A stretch of DNA of 64,000 nucleotides from an uncultured Gemmata sp. (GTDB lineage: Bacteria; Planctomycetota; Planctomycetia; Gemmatales; Gemmataceae). Below are positions 52,966-61,480 of this stretch, piece after piece. Location of the stretch: NCBI GenBank assembly GCA_937924775.1, contig CALDUT010000008.1, positions 62,001 to 126,000 on the forward strand, given 5' to 3'. Both the position numbers and the translations under genes were made by a program. Below the pieces are notes generated by a model, which saw only the letters and a program-made list of their open reading frames with translations, had not been told where the DNA came from and searched no databases. The stretch's first letter is position 1, and every line of letters starts with the position of its first letter.

Positions 52966-54459
52966 ATGCGTCGCAAACTCTTGCTGAACGGAGGTTTCGC
53001 CGCGTGGTTGGTGCTGGCGGGGCTCTTCCCTGTGCACGCGCAGGACGGACCCTTTGGCGGTTTGCCGCCGAACTACTGGCCCCACCGCACTTTCGGAATC
53101 CCTGTGAATGCCGACGCGATTGCGAAACTGGACACCAAGCCAACGCATTTGCAACTCTACTTCGCGGCCGATCGCGGAACGTTCCAGAAAGGCCCCAAAC
53201 TATCGCTCGCCAGCTTGCACGAACTCAACGGCGGCAAACGCGGCTTCCTCTTTGAGGCCCCCCGGGATGGGGATTACGAATTTGCCGTACAGTTCGTCTA
53301 TTCAGATGGCTCCGTTGCTCCAAAAACGGAGCAATTGATACCCGAAGTACGGGCGATCATCGACACGATCCCGCCGCGGGTGCAAATCGCGGCGGTGGGC
53401 AATGGCGTGGAATGGCTGGCGACCGACGACAATCTCGATACCCGCGGGATCACGCTCGAATGCAAATGGCCAACCAGCACCGAGTGGACCCGTATCAACG
53501 ACAAACCCAGTGATCCACCGTTTAAACCCAGCGATAGTTACGCGTGGCGCATTCCCCCGGGGAAGGTTCTCGAAGTGCGGGTGAAAGCCCGCGATCGGGC
53601 TGGCAACGAAGGGATTTCACCCGTGGTGCGAGTTCCCGCAGAAGCGGGCACTACCGTGGGTTTGCCGAAAGCCGGTGGGCCGGCTTGGACCGGTCCTTCC
53701 CCCAACCTGCCGCAGCCGCGGATCAGTTACGTCAACAGTTTGGAATTTCAGGTGGACTACACCGTCTCGAAAATGGGCCGCTCGGGTGTGCAGGCGGCGT
53801 ATTTGTACGTTCTCAAGGAACAAGGCAGTTGGGAGTTGGTGAAACGTTTTCCGGTCAAGATGCTGCCCGACGACAAGGGGCCGCACTCCATGTCGCTGCC
53901 ATACAAAGCAGAACGCGAGGGCACATACGGTTTCTATGTGATCCCGGAAAGCGGCGCAGGCAAAAAGGCCGACGAACCGAAAAAAGACGATCCCCCAATG
54001 GTGCTGGTCGTTGTCGATACGACCAAGCCGTATGTGCAAATCACCGGGGTTCAGGTCAAGCCGGGGGGCGTTCGCGGCCCGCTGGTCGAATTCACTTGGA
54101 CTGCGGCGGATGCCAACCTGATGCCTCAGCCGGTCAGTTTGGAATGGTCCTTGGATAAAAAAGCCGAGACTTGGAACGAAATCAAATACCGGCTGGACAA
54201 CAACCTGACCGCGACGACAGGCCGCTTCACTTGGGAAGTCCCCGACGAGAAGTTGTGGAAGTTCTATGCCCGCATTCGGGCCATCGACAAAGCCGGCAAT
54301 GTCGGGGAACACATTTGGGGGCAGAAGCCGACCGACAAGAATTCGGAACCTGTCGAAATTCTCGTCGATTTGGAGAAGCCTTCAGCGACGATCGATCGTG
54401 TCCGGGGCGGTACGAACTCCCCACCGCCGCAACAAACGACATCGCCGGACAAGGATTGA
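52966..54459 (+). CDS. Exported Ig-like/beta-sandwich protein
   Basis: This 497-residue protein has a signal peptide (RRKLLLNGGFAAWLVLAGLFPVHA) and several beta-sandwich units of about 100 residues. Recurring motifs are RVKARDRAGNEG and RIRAIDKAGNVG, with IDTIPPRVQI and DTTKPYVQI at unit starts. These resemble Ig-like/fibronectin repeats of surface proteins. The C terminus is Pro/Gln/Thr-rich. There is no anchor, so it is probably periplasmic. GGAGG before the ATG at 52966 decides the start; the frame is open to 52804. It is the last of the run with the HTTM gene and could be its substrate or partner (inference). Confidence 0.72.
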   Translation: MRRKLLLNGGFAAWLVLAGLFPVHAQDGPFGGLPPNYWPHRTFGIPVNADAIAKLDTKPTHLQLYFAADRGTFQKGPKLSLASLHELNGGKRGFLFEAPRDGDYEFAVQFVYSDGSVAPKTEQLIPEVRAIIDTIPPRVQIAAVGNGVEWLATDDNLDTRGITLECKWPTSTEWTRINDKPSDPPFKPSDSYAWRIPPGKVLEVRVKARDRAGNEGISPVVRVPAEAGTTVGLPKAGGPAWTGPSPNLPQPRISYVNSLEFQVDYTVSKMGRSGVQAAYLYVLKEQGSWELVKRFPVKMLPDDKGPHSMSLPYKAEREGTYGFYVIPESGAGKKADEPKKDDPPMVLVVVDTTKPYVQITGVQVKPGGVRGPLVEFTWTAADANLMPQPVSLEWSLDKKAETWNEIKYRLDNNLTATTGRFTWEVPDEKLWKFYARIRAIDKAGNVGEHIWGQKPTDKNSEPVEILVDLEKPSATIDRVRGGTNSPPPQQTTSPDKD

Positions 54460-54540
54460 CGACCGCGACGTTTCAGCCAATAACCACCACTCCGGTTTTG
54501 AGCGCATAATCGCGGGAAAAGCTCAGCTGGATTGGGTGGT

Positions 54541-54603
54541 GGCATGTCTAGTTTTGGCGCAGTGTTCCCCGTGGAACGTCGGCGATGGTTAGAATGTCGC
54601 ACC
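54541..54603 (-). repeat. 63-bp repeat, copy 2 (parS-like core)
   Basis: On the minus strand this matches 36565-36627 at 57 of 63 positions without gaps. The six differences are spread along its length. See copy 1. Confidence 0.88.
54564..54577. promoter_or_regulatory. parS-like palindrome, one mismatch
   Basis: GTTCCCCGTGGAAC differs from the perfect palindrome at 36591-36604 by one base near the centre. It is the core of repeat copy 2 and a weaker candidate ParB site. Confidence 0.45.
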
Positions 54604-54750
54604 GAACTGCTGTTCTTTTATGAACATATGGTTTCTCACCGATTTTTAACGATTTTCTGTTGGGAGATGACAAAAGTATACAAAAGTGCGCAACAGTCGA
54701 CTGGGCCACAATGACCCATGCAGTTCGCGCTCCATGGGGCAAGACGGCGT

Positions 54751-55932
54751 TCACAGGACTGGGGCGGCTGCGCGCAGCACACGGAGGACCACCCGGTTGC
54801 GGCCGGCGGCTTTGGCTTCCTTCTCCGCGTCGGCTGCCAAGGCCCGCAGGCGGTCGAAATCCGTGAACGTATCCGGTTCCACCACGGCGACCCCCAAGCT
54901 GATGGTCAATCGTAACACGTGGTTGTTACCTCGTTCGTCGCGGTAAATGGTGTGGCTGGCTTCGACATTCGCCCGCAGCCGCTCGGCGAGTTTTTCAGCC
55001 CCTTCGGCATCGGCGTGCGGCGCGACAATCATGAATTCCTCACCGCCAATCCGCCCCAGATAGTCGGTAGTGCGAATCGACGACTGGAGGATACCGGTCA
55101 GCCAGCGGAGGACTTGGTCGCCGGCGGTCAGGGAGTAATCGCGGTTGATTTGGCCGAAATGGTCGGCATCGATGAGAATCAGGCTCACCGCGGTGGGGAA
55201 ACGTTGACGGCGTTCGAGTTCATAGCGGGCGATTTTTTCGATTTCGCGGCGATTCCAAATCCCGGTCAGTTCGTCGGTAGTGGCGAGCTTCTTCAATTCC
55301 TCCTGCTGCAGTTTGAGTTGACGGTTGACCTCTTCCAGTTCCAGTTTGTTGGCTTGTAATTGGCGATTGGCCATTTCGAGTTGTTGTGTTTTTTGTTGCA
55401 GTTGTTCGTTGGCTTGTTCGAGCTCGAGGCGTTGTTGCTGCAGTTGGAAATTGGCGCGTTCGAGTTCGAGCGTGCGGCTTTGCACCCGTTGTTCGAGTTC
55501 CTCGTTCATCTTCCGCATATCTTCGAGCAGTTGCTCGTGGCTGCGTTCGAGCAGCAAAGTTCGCGAGACGGAGCGGAGGGTTTTGAGGAGGTCTTCGGCC
55601 CGCCACGGTTTGAGGATAACACGGTGGACCTGGCAGCGATTGATGGCATCGACGGCGTCCTGGATACGCCCGGTGCCGGAAATCAGGACACGGGCGGTTC
55701 GCGGCGAGGCCCGCAAGACCCAATCGAGCAGTTCCAGCCCGCTGCCATCGGGGAGGGTCAGATCACACAGAATAATATCAAAGGATCGTTGGCCGAGGTA
55801 GGCGCGGGCGTGTTCGATGGTCTGGGCTGTCCAAATGTCGAAATCTCCAGCCAATTGTTGGGCCACAACCGCCAGAACGCCGGGGTCATCATCGACGGCC
55901 AAAATCGAGCATTTGTACCGCGTCACATTCAT
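54751..55932 (-). CDS. Response regulator diguanylate cyclase (REC-coiled coil-GGDEF)
   Basis: This 393-residue protein has a receiver domain (1-120) with phosphoacceptor Asp57 in IILCDLTLP, acidic Asp14-Asp16 and Lys108. A long Gln/Leu/Glu-rich coiled coil follows (about 125-215), then a GGDEF domain (about 216-385). The active site is GGEEF at 296-300, and an inhibitory I-site RTTD lies at 287-290, five residues upstream as expected. It should make cyclic di-GMP when phosphorylated and dimerised, with product feedback. The ATG at 55932 starts the receiver; no good ribosome site is seen. It is divergent from the sigma factor gene, so the two may share control elements. No cognate kinase is adjacent. 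Confidence 0.93.
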   Translation of the reverse strand: MNVTRYKCSILAVDDDPGVLAVVAQQLAGDFDIWTAQTIEHARAYLGQRSFDIILCDLTLPDGSGLELLDWVLRASPRTARVLISGTGRIQDAVDAINRCQVHRVILKPWRAEDLLKTLRSVSRTLLLERSHEQLLEDMRKMNEELEQRVQSRTLELERANFQLQQQRLELEQANEQLQQKTQQLEMANRQLQANKLELEEVNRQLKLQQEELKKLATTDELTGIWNRREIEKIARYELERRQRFPTAVSLILIDADHFGQINRDYSLTAGDQVLRWLTGILQSSIRTTDYLGRIGGEEFMIVAPHADAEGAEKLAERLRANVEASHTIYRDERGNNHVLRLTISLGVAVVEPDTFTDFDRLRALAADAEKEAKAAGRNRVVLRVLRAAAPVL

Positions 55933-56101
55933 AAGGAGCGGACCTGCGTCATGAAGCTCCCGGTTCCAGCGTCCCTTCGGATACGGGGGAAGAGGAAAAT
56001 TCGGCAAAACTCTGGAATCTACCGGAGTTTACAACATAACGGGGGGGCTGTCGCGGGGATATCTTGAGTTTACCGCGTGAAGTTACGCCCTGATCGGCTG
56101 G

Positions 56102-56140
56102 GGAGGAAAATTCGCGGCGGCGATGTGAATTTTCGCCTCC
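56102..56140. promoter_or_regulatory. Inverted repeat with AAAATT arms
   Basis: GGAGG-AAAATTC on the left pairs with GAATTTT-CG-CCTCC on the right; two unpaired bases bulge and a 13-base loop separates the arms. It is in the shared upstream region of the diguanylate cyclase and sigma genes. Confidence 0.45.
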
Positions 56141-56184
56141 TGAAGCGTCGATTCAAGGCTGATCGCGAAAGAAGTTGGAGAAAA

Positions 56185-56211
56185 CGACGAAAAATTGTCG
56201 AATTTTCGTCG
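56185..56211. promoter_or_regulatory. Near-perfect 27-bp hairpin/palindrome
   Basis: CGACGAAAA(A)TT pairs with AATTTTCGTCG around a GTCG loop, with one bulged base. The position between divergent genes suits an operator or a transcript-end hairpin. Confidence 0.45.
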
Positions 56212-56579
56212 TCTGCCGCTTGATCAGCGATTGAACAGCGCGTAGAATCGGGCTGATTCACGAAAAAGGGGAGCTCCACGAAATCACGAACTGTGAGTTG
56301 TGCCATCGCCGGCTTGACCGGGCCGTCTTGCTCGACGGAAACGCCCAATTTCGGTAGACTTACGACCATTTTTGAACAGTAAGGCCGACTGGGATCGACC
56401 CGTTGACACCCGCAGACTCTCGGTCAAGTCGGGGAATTTTTTTCCCTGCACCTACCCAACACCCCGGTGCGGCTCCGACTCGCCCTCGCGTTCGATTCGG
56501 ACTTTCGCGTGCCCTCCTTTTTGTATTTTCGGTAGCTGTCCACGAACCTTTACGAATTACAGAACAGGAAACGGCCAAC

Positions 56580-57587
56580 ATGAAGACCGCTCGGCGTAAG
56601 CGATCTGGACAATCTTCTTCCAAACTCGACGATACCTCGATCACGACGTTTTCCTCCGACCTGCTGACGCCAGAAGAAGAACGGGAGTTACTGACCAGTT
56701 TCTGGGATTGCAAGAGTGAGCTGGTACGCGTGTTGTTGCGGCACTTCCCAGATTTGCGCAGTGTGCGGCCCCCTCTGGAACCCTGGCCCATGGCGCAATT
56801 CATCCGCGAATACTGTACCGAAGAACGAGCCGAAGTGCGTGACATCCGCCGCCTGCGGGATCGCTACATCCACTATAAACATCGCCTCGCTAGCGCCAAC
56901 ATTCGCCTCGCCGCCCACGTCGCCAAACGCTTTCGCCACCACAGCCTGGCCTATAGCGATTTGCTCCAGGAAGCGGTTTGCGGCTTGATGCAGGCCATCG
57001 ATCGCTTCGATGTTTCCCACGGCACCCGTCTGGCCACCTATGCGACCTGGTGGATTCGCCAAACCTTGCAAATCGCCGTGGCCCGGCAATCGCACCTCGT
57101 GAGCCTTAGCCCGCACCACCTGCAAGAACTGGGCCTTTTGCAGCAAGAAAGCGAAGCCCTCGCCCACGGTGGCAAACACATTCCCAGCCCGCAGGAACTC
57201 GCCTCCCGGACCGGTAGCTCGCTCGAACACCTCAACCACTTGCAAACCGCCACCCGAACCCCGGTGAGCCTCAACGCTGTCCTCGACGACGACAGCGACT
57301 TCAAACTGACCGAAGCCATGCCCGATACCGGCACGCTGGTGGCTCAGGAAAACAACGAGCGGCAAGAAGCCCTCAGCTTCCTGATGGAGAATCTCCGGCC
57401 CCGCGAACGGAAAGTCCTCGATCTCCGCTTCGGCCTCACCGGCAACGGCACTCACAGCCTCCGGCAAATCGGTCATCTGCTGCGGATTTCCAAAGAACGC
57501 GTCCGGCAGATTCAAAACCGCGCCTTGGAGAAACTCAAAGCCAATGCCGAACGCGTGGGTTGGGAACCCACGCTCCTGTTGGAGTGA
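56580..57587 (+). CDS. Sigma-70 family primary-type RNA polymerase sigma factor
   Basis: This 335-residue sigma factor lacks region 1.1 but has the remaining core. A short region 1.2-like segment is followed by region 2 (NIRLAAHVAKRFRHHSLAYSDLLQEAVCGLMQAIDRFD, then GTRLATYATWWIRQTL), which includes the WWIRQ promoter-melting helix. Region 3 comes next (PSPQELASRTGSS), then region 4 (LRPRERKVLDLRFGLTGNGTHSLRQIGHLLRISKERVRQIQNRALEKLK). It is most like group 1/2 sigmas; the short size and missing region 1.1 favour an alternative, group-2-type role. The ATG at 56580 follows AGGAAACGG. A tandem terminator follows the gene. Confidence 0.93.
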   Translation: MKTARRKRSGQSSSKLDDTSITTFSSDLLTPEEERELLTSFWDCKSELVRVLLRHFPDLRSVRPPLEPWPMAQFIREYCTEERAEVRDIRRLRDRYIHYKHRLASANIRLAAHVAKRFRHHSLAYSDLLQEAVCGLMQAIDRFDVSHGTRLATYATWWIRQTLQIAVARQSHLVSLSPHHLQELGLLQQESEALAHGGKHIPSPQELASRTGSSLEHLNHLQTATRTPVSLNAVLDDDSDFKLTEAMPDTGTLVAQENNERQEALSFLMENLRPRERKVLDLRFGLTGNGTHSLRQIGHLLRISKERVRQIQNRALEKLKANAERVGWEPTLLLE

Positions 57588-57619
57588 ACCCTGCTCCTGA
57601 GAGGATGACGACCAACGCT

Positions 57620-57655
57620 CCAGCCCGCCACCCAACCGGTGGGCTGGTTTTTTTT
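57620..57655 (+). terminator. Rho-independent terminator after the sigma gene
   Basis: CCAGCCC pairs with GGGCTGG, with an inner ACC/GGT pair, followed by eight T residues (57648-57655). It lies 33 bp after the sigma stop. Confidence 0.9.
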
Positions 57656-57701
57656 CGCGGCTCACAGCGTCAATCTGGTAATCCCGCGCTCCCACGCGGC
57701 C

Positions 57702-57726
57702 GCCCGCGTGACGGCGGGCTGGTTTT
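57702..57726 (+). terminator. Second, back-up terminator-like hairpin
   Basis: GCCCGC-GTGACG-GCGGGC is a perfect 6-bp stem followed by TGGTTTT. It has the same GGGCTGGTTTT end as the terminator 70 bp upstream, so the two may be a duplication. Confidence 0.55.
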
Positions 57727-57797
57727 GGGGCGGCTAGCGACTTTTGATGGAATTGGCATGGAGGCCAGCACGGACCGGCGTCCGCGGCTGTCTGTGG

Positions 57798-60515
57798 TCA
57801 TTCATACTGCAGGGCATCGGGGATACGCGTTTGGATGGCTCGCCAGGCGGGAATCAAGCCGGCGAGCGTGGCCAGACTGATCGACGTGCCAGCGATGGCG
57901 AGGGTTTCCTTCCACGGGATCAGCAATTCCATATCGAAGCCCGATTCATCAACAAACATTACCTTCAGCACATACCATTCCATTGGTAAGCCAATGAGAA
58001 TCCCGAGTGCGGTGCCAAAGATACCCATGAGGAAGGCTTCGGCCAGCACCGAGGCGAGAACCTGCCGCGGGGTGGCACCCACCGCCAAAAGCAGCCCCAA
58101 TTCGCGTTTGCGTTGTAGTACGGAGATCAACAACGCCGTTACCACGCCCAACGCGGCGACGATGGCCACCACAATCTGCTGCATGTACGCCAGCAGGTAC
58201 ACCCGGTTGATCAATTCTGAGAGAAACTGCCGCAGGGCGTCGCGATCGGTGAGAAAAAGGCCTTTTTCGTGGGTGTAGGCTTCGAGGAGAGCCTGGGTGG
58301 GGCCCGACGCTTCGGGAGCGAGAAAGACATGGCAAATGTCGATAAGTTCATCGCGGAACAGCCGGGCGTACCGCGTGCGGTCGATGAAGATGGTGCCGCG
58401 GCTCCACGAATAGTCGCGGGCGGCACCGATGATGAGTAAATCGACCGGGCCCTGGGGGCCTGCCAAACGGATGATGTCGCCGACTTTCTTACCATGCCTG
58501 GCCAGAAAATTCTCACTGACCATCACTTTCGTGATCCCGGTATGATCCGGGTGATCGTCGGCCAGTTCGGGGAAGCGTTGGAGATTGACCGCGGTTTCGG
58601 GCACCCGCGTGCGTGCGGTTTCGGCATATGCGACGACGTCGAGAGCGACCAGATAGACGATCGTGCCATTGAATTCCGGCCGGGCGTAGCGGATCGCCAT
58701 GACATCCTCCACCCCCGGCAGGGCTTTCAGGTCGCGGGCAACGGTCGGCGACATCGGGCTATTGGAGCTATTGGCCGTGGTCATATTCCCGCTGAAGACG
58801 AAGTGATCGGCCTGTACCACCTGGGCGATCCACGATACCACCGGTTCTTCATTACTGCGGCCCACACCGGCAGTTTGAAACATCAGCGCCACACCGGCTC
58901 CCAAAGCTCCGATCACGACCCCGGTTCGCCCCGGGGCCCGCGACAGATTGTCGAAAGCGAGTCGGAGGGTGAAGGGGAACGCCGTGTGCACCAACGGCTG
59001 AAAAATTGTGACAAAAAGACTGACAAACATCGGGGAGGCGAGAAGTAGCCCGACCAGAACCGTCATCATGCCGCCCACCCCGCCCACCCGGGGCGGCATT
59101 TGATCGCGCAGGAGAATCAGGGCCGTTCCGCTGGTTACCATTAGCACGCACACACTGCGGTGAAGCAGCTTCCAGAGGCCTTTGGCTGCGCTGGCTGAAC
59201 GCCGGACCACATGGGCGGGGTCGTCGGTGGCGGCCTGAATCGCGGGAATGAGTGCGGCCAGTACCGCGGTCGCTACCCCAGCGGCGATGGCCCACAGCGT
59301 CTGGGAAACGGACAGACGCGCTGGGTTCACCTCGGGGTTCAAGAACATCGATTCCAGCTCGGTCCGGAACTGGCTGAGTGTGAATTCCGCGAGCAGAATC
59401 CCCAACGGTACCCCGCCTAGGGCTCCGACGGCCCCGAGGATGCCGGCCATAAACCCAAATAGGACAATTACTTGTGCGCGGGTGGCCCCTAGCGAACGCA
59501 GAATGCCGATGTCGGCCCGCCGTTCCGTGACCGTGACGGCCATCGCATTGTAGACGAGAAACAGACCCACGATCATCGCCCCCAGCGAACACATCAGCAC
59601 GCCGATCTGCAGACCGGAAACCACTTCCTGCGTGCTGCGGCGCTGCATATTGGGGGTGCGGATTTCCGCCCGGCCGTGGGCTATTTGCTCCGCGGCGGCA
59701 ACCACGGCGTCGGTATCGGCGTCCGGCTCCAAAAACAGGTCGATGCGGTTGACTTTCGGGGGGAAGAGGATTGTCGCGGCCACTTCGCCCACCCCTCCGC
59801 CGAGGGCCACCAAGGGCGGGGTGGGCCGGACCACTTGGATCGCTTGCCCAAGGCTCATACCGAGGAAGTTTTTGCCCATGGGGGCCAGCGGGGAATCGGC
59901 GGCAAAATCGACAATCGCCACGGGAATACATTCCATGTCGCAAGTGGCGTGGCGAATCCGGAACGATTTCTGGCCGCCGGTGCGTCGCTGCCATTCGTCG
60001 TGAATAGGCCGGCTTATCATGACCAACCGGACCGGAAGGCGGTCCCACAGTTGCCCGGCTGTGCGGAAATCCCCCGCTTGGATCGCTTGGACGATGGGGG
60101 CCAATGGCCAGAGCGCCGGTTGTGGGATGAGTTCGACCGTGACCTTGAAGGTATTGTCGGTGGGCAGCAATTGCGTAGAAACTTCGGCTCCGATCAATAC
60201 CGCGGCGCGGCCATCGAGATCGGGGAGAAAGACCCTTTCATAGACTAGGGGTTGAATCGATTTGACCCCGGGAATGCGAGCGGCCCGCAGTTCGTCGGCC
60301 AATGTATGAAGAACGCCGGCTTCTCCGTTGGTGGCGAAGAGGTCGGCGTGGCCGGCGGGGGTGGTGGTGTCTTGGGCTGCGGCTTCGATGCACTGATTGA
60401 GAATCAGCGCTGATACCAGGGTGGCGACGCCCAGGGCGATGCTGGCGACCATCATGGCGCCACGGTCCCAGCGTAGCAGCAGATAACGCGTAGTCAATAG
60501 GCGGTAGACCGACAT
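57798..60515 (-). CDS. FtsX/MacB-like ABC transporter permease
   Basis: This 905-residue inner-membrane protein has an N-terminal helix (MMVASIALGVATLVSALIL), a large MacB-type periplasmic domain and FtsX-type helices near 310-420 (IGVLMCSLGAMIVGLFLVYNAMAVTVTERRADIGILRSLGATRAQV). A second periplasmic domain and a C-terminal FtsX helix set follow (VVAIVAALGVVTALLISVLQRKRELGLLLAVGATPRQVL). Duplicated FtsX units in one chain are typical of the DUF214-type permeases. With the ATPase encoded 114 bp upstream it should form a lipoprotein or envelope-stress type exporter. No periplasmic adaptor gene is present. Confidence 0.92.
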   Translation of the reverse strand: MSVYRLLTTRYLLLRWDRGAMMVASIALGVATLVSALILNQCIEAAAQDTTTPAGHADLFATNGEAGVLHTLADELRAARIPGVKSIQPLVYERVFLPDLDGRAAVLIGAEVSTQLLPTDNTFKVTVELIPQPALWPLAPIVQAIQAGDFRTAGQLWDRLPVRLVMISRPIHDEWQRRTGGQKSFRIRHATCDMECIPVAIVDFAADSPLAPMGKNFLGMSLGQAIQVVRPTPPLVALGGGVGEVAATILFPPKVNRIDLFLEPDADTDAVVAAAEQIAHGRAEIRTPNMQRRSTQEVVSGLQIGVLMCSLGAMIVGLFLVYNAMAVTVTERRADIGILRSLGATRAQVIVLFGFMAGILGAVGALGGVPLGILLAEFTLSQFRTELESMFLNPEVNPARLSVSQTLWAIAAGVATAVLAALIPAIQAATDDPAHVVRRSASAAKGLWKLLHRSVCVLMVTSGTALILLRDQMPPRVGGVGGMMTVLVGLLLASPMFVSLFVTIFQPLVHTAFPFTLRLAFDNLSRAPGRTGVVIGALGAGVALMFQTAGVGRSNEEPVVSWIAQVVQADHFVFSGNMTTANSSNSPMSPTVARDLKALPGVEDVMAIRYARPEFNGTIVYLVALDVVAYAETARTRVPETAVNLQRFPELADDHPDHTGITKVMVSENFLARHGKKVGDIIRLAGPQGPVDLLIIGAARDYSWSRGTIFIDRTRYARLFRDELIDICHVFLAPEASGPTQALLEAYTHEKGLFLTDRDALRQFLSELINRVYLLAYMQQIVVAIVAALGVVTALLISVLQRKRELGLLLAVGATPRQVLASVLAEAFLMGIFGTALGILIGLPMEWYVLKVMFVDESGFDMELLIPWKETLAIAGTSISLATLAGLIPAWRAIQTRIPDALQYE

Positions 60516-60629
60516 TCCCTCTCCTCAGCTGCAATTTCTGGTGGGCTGGCTTCGCATCGGCTCTCCTCCGCCAACCTTGTTCTCCCCGGTGTTGAGGGGA
60601 GACCTTCGCGAAACAACTCCGGGAATGGT

Positions 60630-61322
60630 TCACCGGGCCTGACACGTGATCGGTTCGTCCGACTCGATCAATCCGTCGCGGATGCGGACCAGGCGTGTGC
60701 CGTAGGCGGCGGCTGTGGGGTCGTGGGTGACCATAACCACCGCCCGTTTGCCCGGTTCGGGGAGTTTCGCCAGAAGCGACAGAATTTCCCGGCTGGTCTG
60801 AGTGTCGAGGTTGCCGGTAGGTTCGTCGCACAGAACGGCTTCGGGGTCGGCGACAAGGGCTCGGGCCACGGCAACCCGCTGCATCTCGCCGCCGGAAAGT
60901 TCATCGGGGAAGTGGTCGGCCCGATGGCTGAGGTTGACCCGCTCCAGGCATTCGCCGGCTCGCTCAAGGGCGGCGGATCGGGAAATGCCCGCCAGCAGAA
61001 GCGGCAGGGCCACGTTCTCCGCAGCCGTCAGTGTGGGCAAAAGGTTGAAGGCTTGAAAGACGAAACCGATCCGTTCGCGTCGTAACAGCGAACGCTGCCG
61101 GTCGGAGAGAGTTTGCAAATCCTGGCCGTGGAAAATCGCTCGCCCACTGGTGGGGGTGTCGAGAGCCCCCATCAGATGCATCAGGGTGGATTTGCCGGAA
61201 CCCGACGGCCCCATGATCGTGACAAACTCCCCGGTGGCCACGCGGAGTGTCACCCCGCGAACGGCCTGAACCACCCGTCGCCCTTGCTGATAGGTTTTGG
61301 TTGCGTCGAGTAGTTCGAGCAT
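60630..61322 (-). CDS. ABC transporter ATP-binding protein (LolD/MacB type)
   Basis: This 230-residue ATPase has Walker A GPSGSGKS (38-45), the Q-loop in VFQAFNLLP, signature LSGGEMQRVAVARAL, Walker B AVLCDEPTGNLD and switch His in VTHD. The LLPTLTAAENVALPLLLAG segment marks it as the LolD/MacB/FtsE type that works with FtsX-fold permeases. Its partner is the permease gene 114 bp downstream on the same strand. The ATG at 61322 has GGGAAG close before it; the longer frame to 61406 is not family-like. Confidence 0.94.
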   Translation of the reverse strand: MLELLDATKTYQQGRRVVQAVRGVTLRVATGEFVTIMGPSGSGKSTLMHLMGALDTPTSGRAIFHGQDLQTLSDRQRSLLRRERIGFVFQAFNLLPTLTAAENVALPLLLAGISRSAALERAGECLERVNLSHRADHFPDELSGGEMQRVAVARALVADPEAVLCDEPTGNLDTQTSREILSLLAKLPEPGKRAVVMVTHDPTAAAYGTRLVRIRDGLIESDEPITCQAR

Positions 61323-61448
61323 AGCTTCCCGTCGATTTGGTGATTGCCGCTGATCAAAATTTGTACAGGTCGTGCGGCGCCCGGGGACGCCGCCATCAGT
61401 TCGCACCCGGCGTCCGTGAGTTACTACTCCGCGTGGCGGCGGTGGGTT

Positions 61449-61463
61449 TCCGATCCTCGATCG
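61449..61463 (-). terminator. Small hairpin after ettA
   Basis: CCGATC-CTC-GATCGG is a perfect 6-bp stem, 17 bp past the ettA stop on the minus strand. It has no T tract. Confidence 0.35.
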
Positions 61464-61480
61464 GGGGGCCGGCCATGGGT

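Larger units (their letters stand above)
54460..54750. other. Intergenic region with the second parS-like repeat
   Basis: About 290 bp between the exported Ig-like gene (+) and the diguanylate cyclase gene (-), which converge here. It holds repeat copy 2 (54541-54603) and an A/T-rich motif, CAAAAGTATACAAAAG, at 54671-54686. The 112-codon minus frame across it is not a believable gene. Confidence 0.65.
55933..56579. other. Long divergent control region between diguanylate cyclase and sigma factor genes
   Basis: About 650 bp with no gene. It contains GAGGAAAATTCG twice (55992-56003 and 56103-56114) and two large inverted repeats built on AAAATT/AATTTT (56102-56140 and 56185-56211). This looks like a regulatory region or a small-RNA locus, but no transcript can be inferred. 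Confidence 0.6.
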
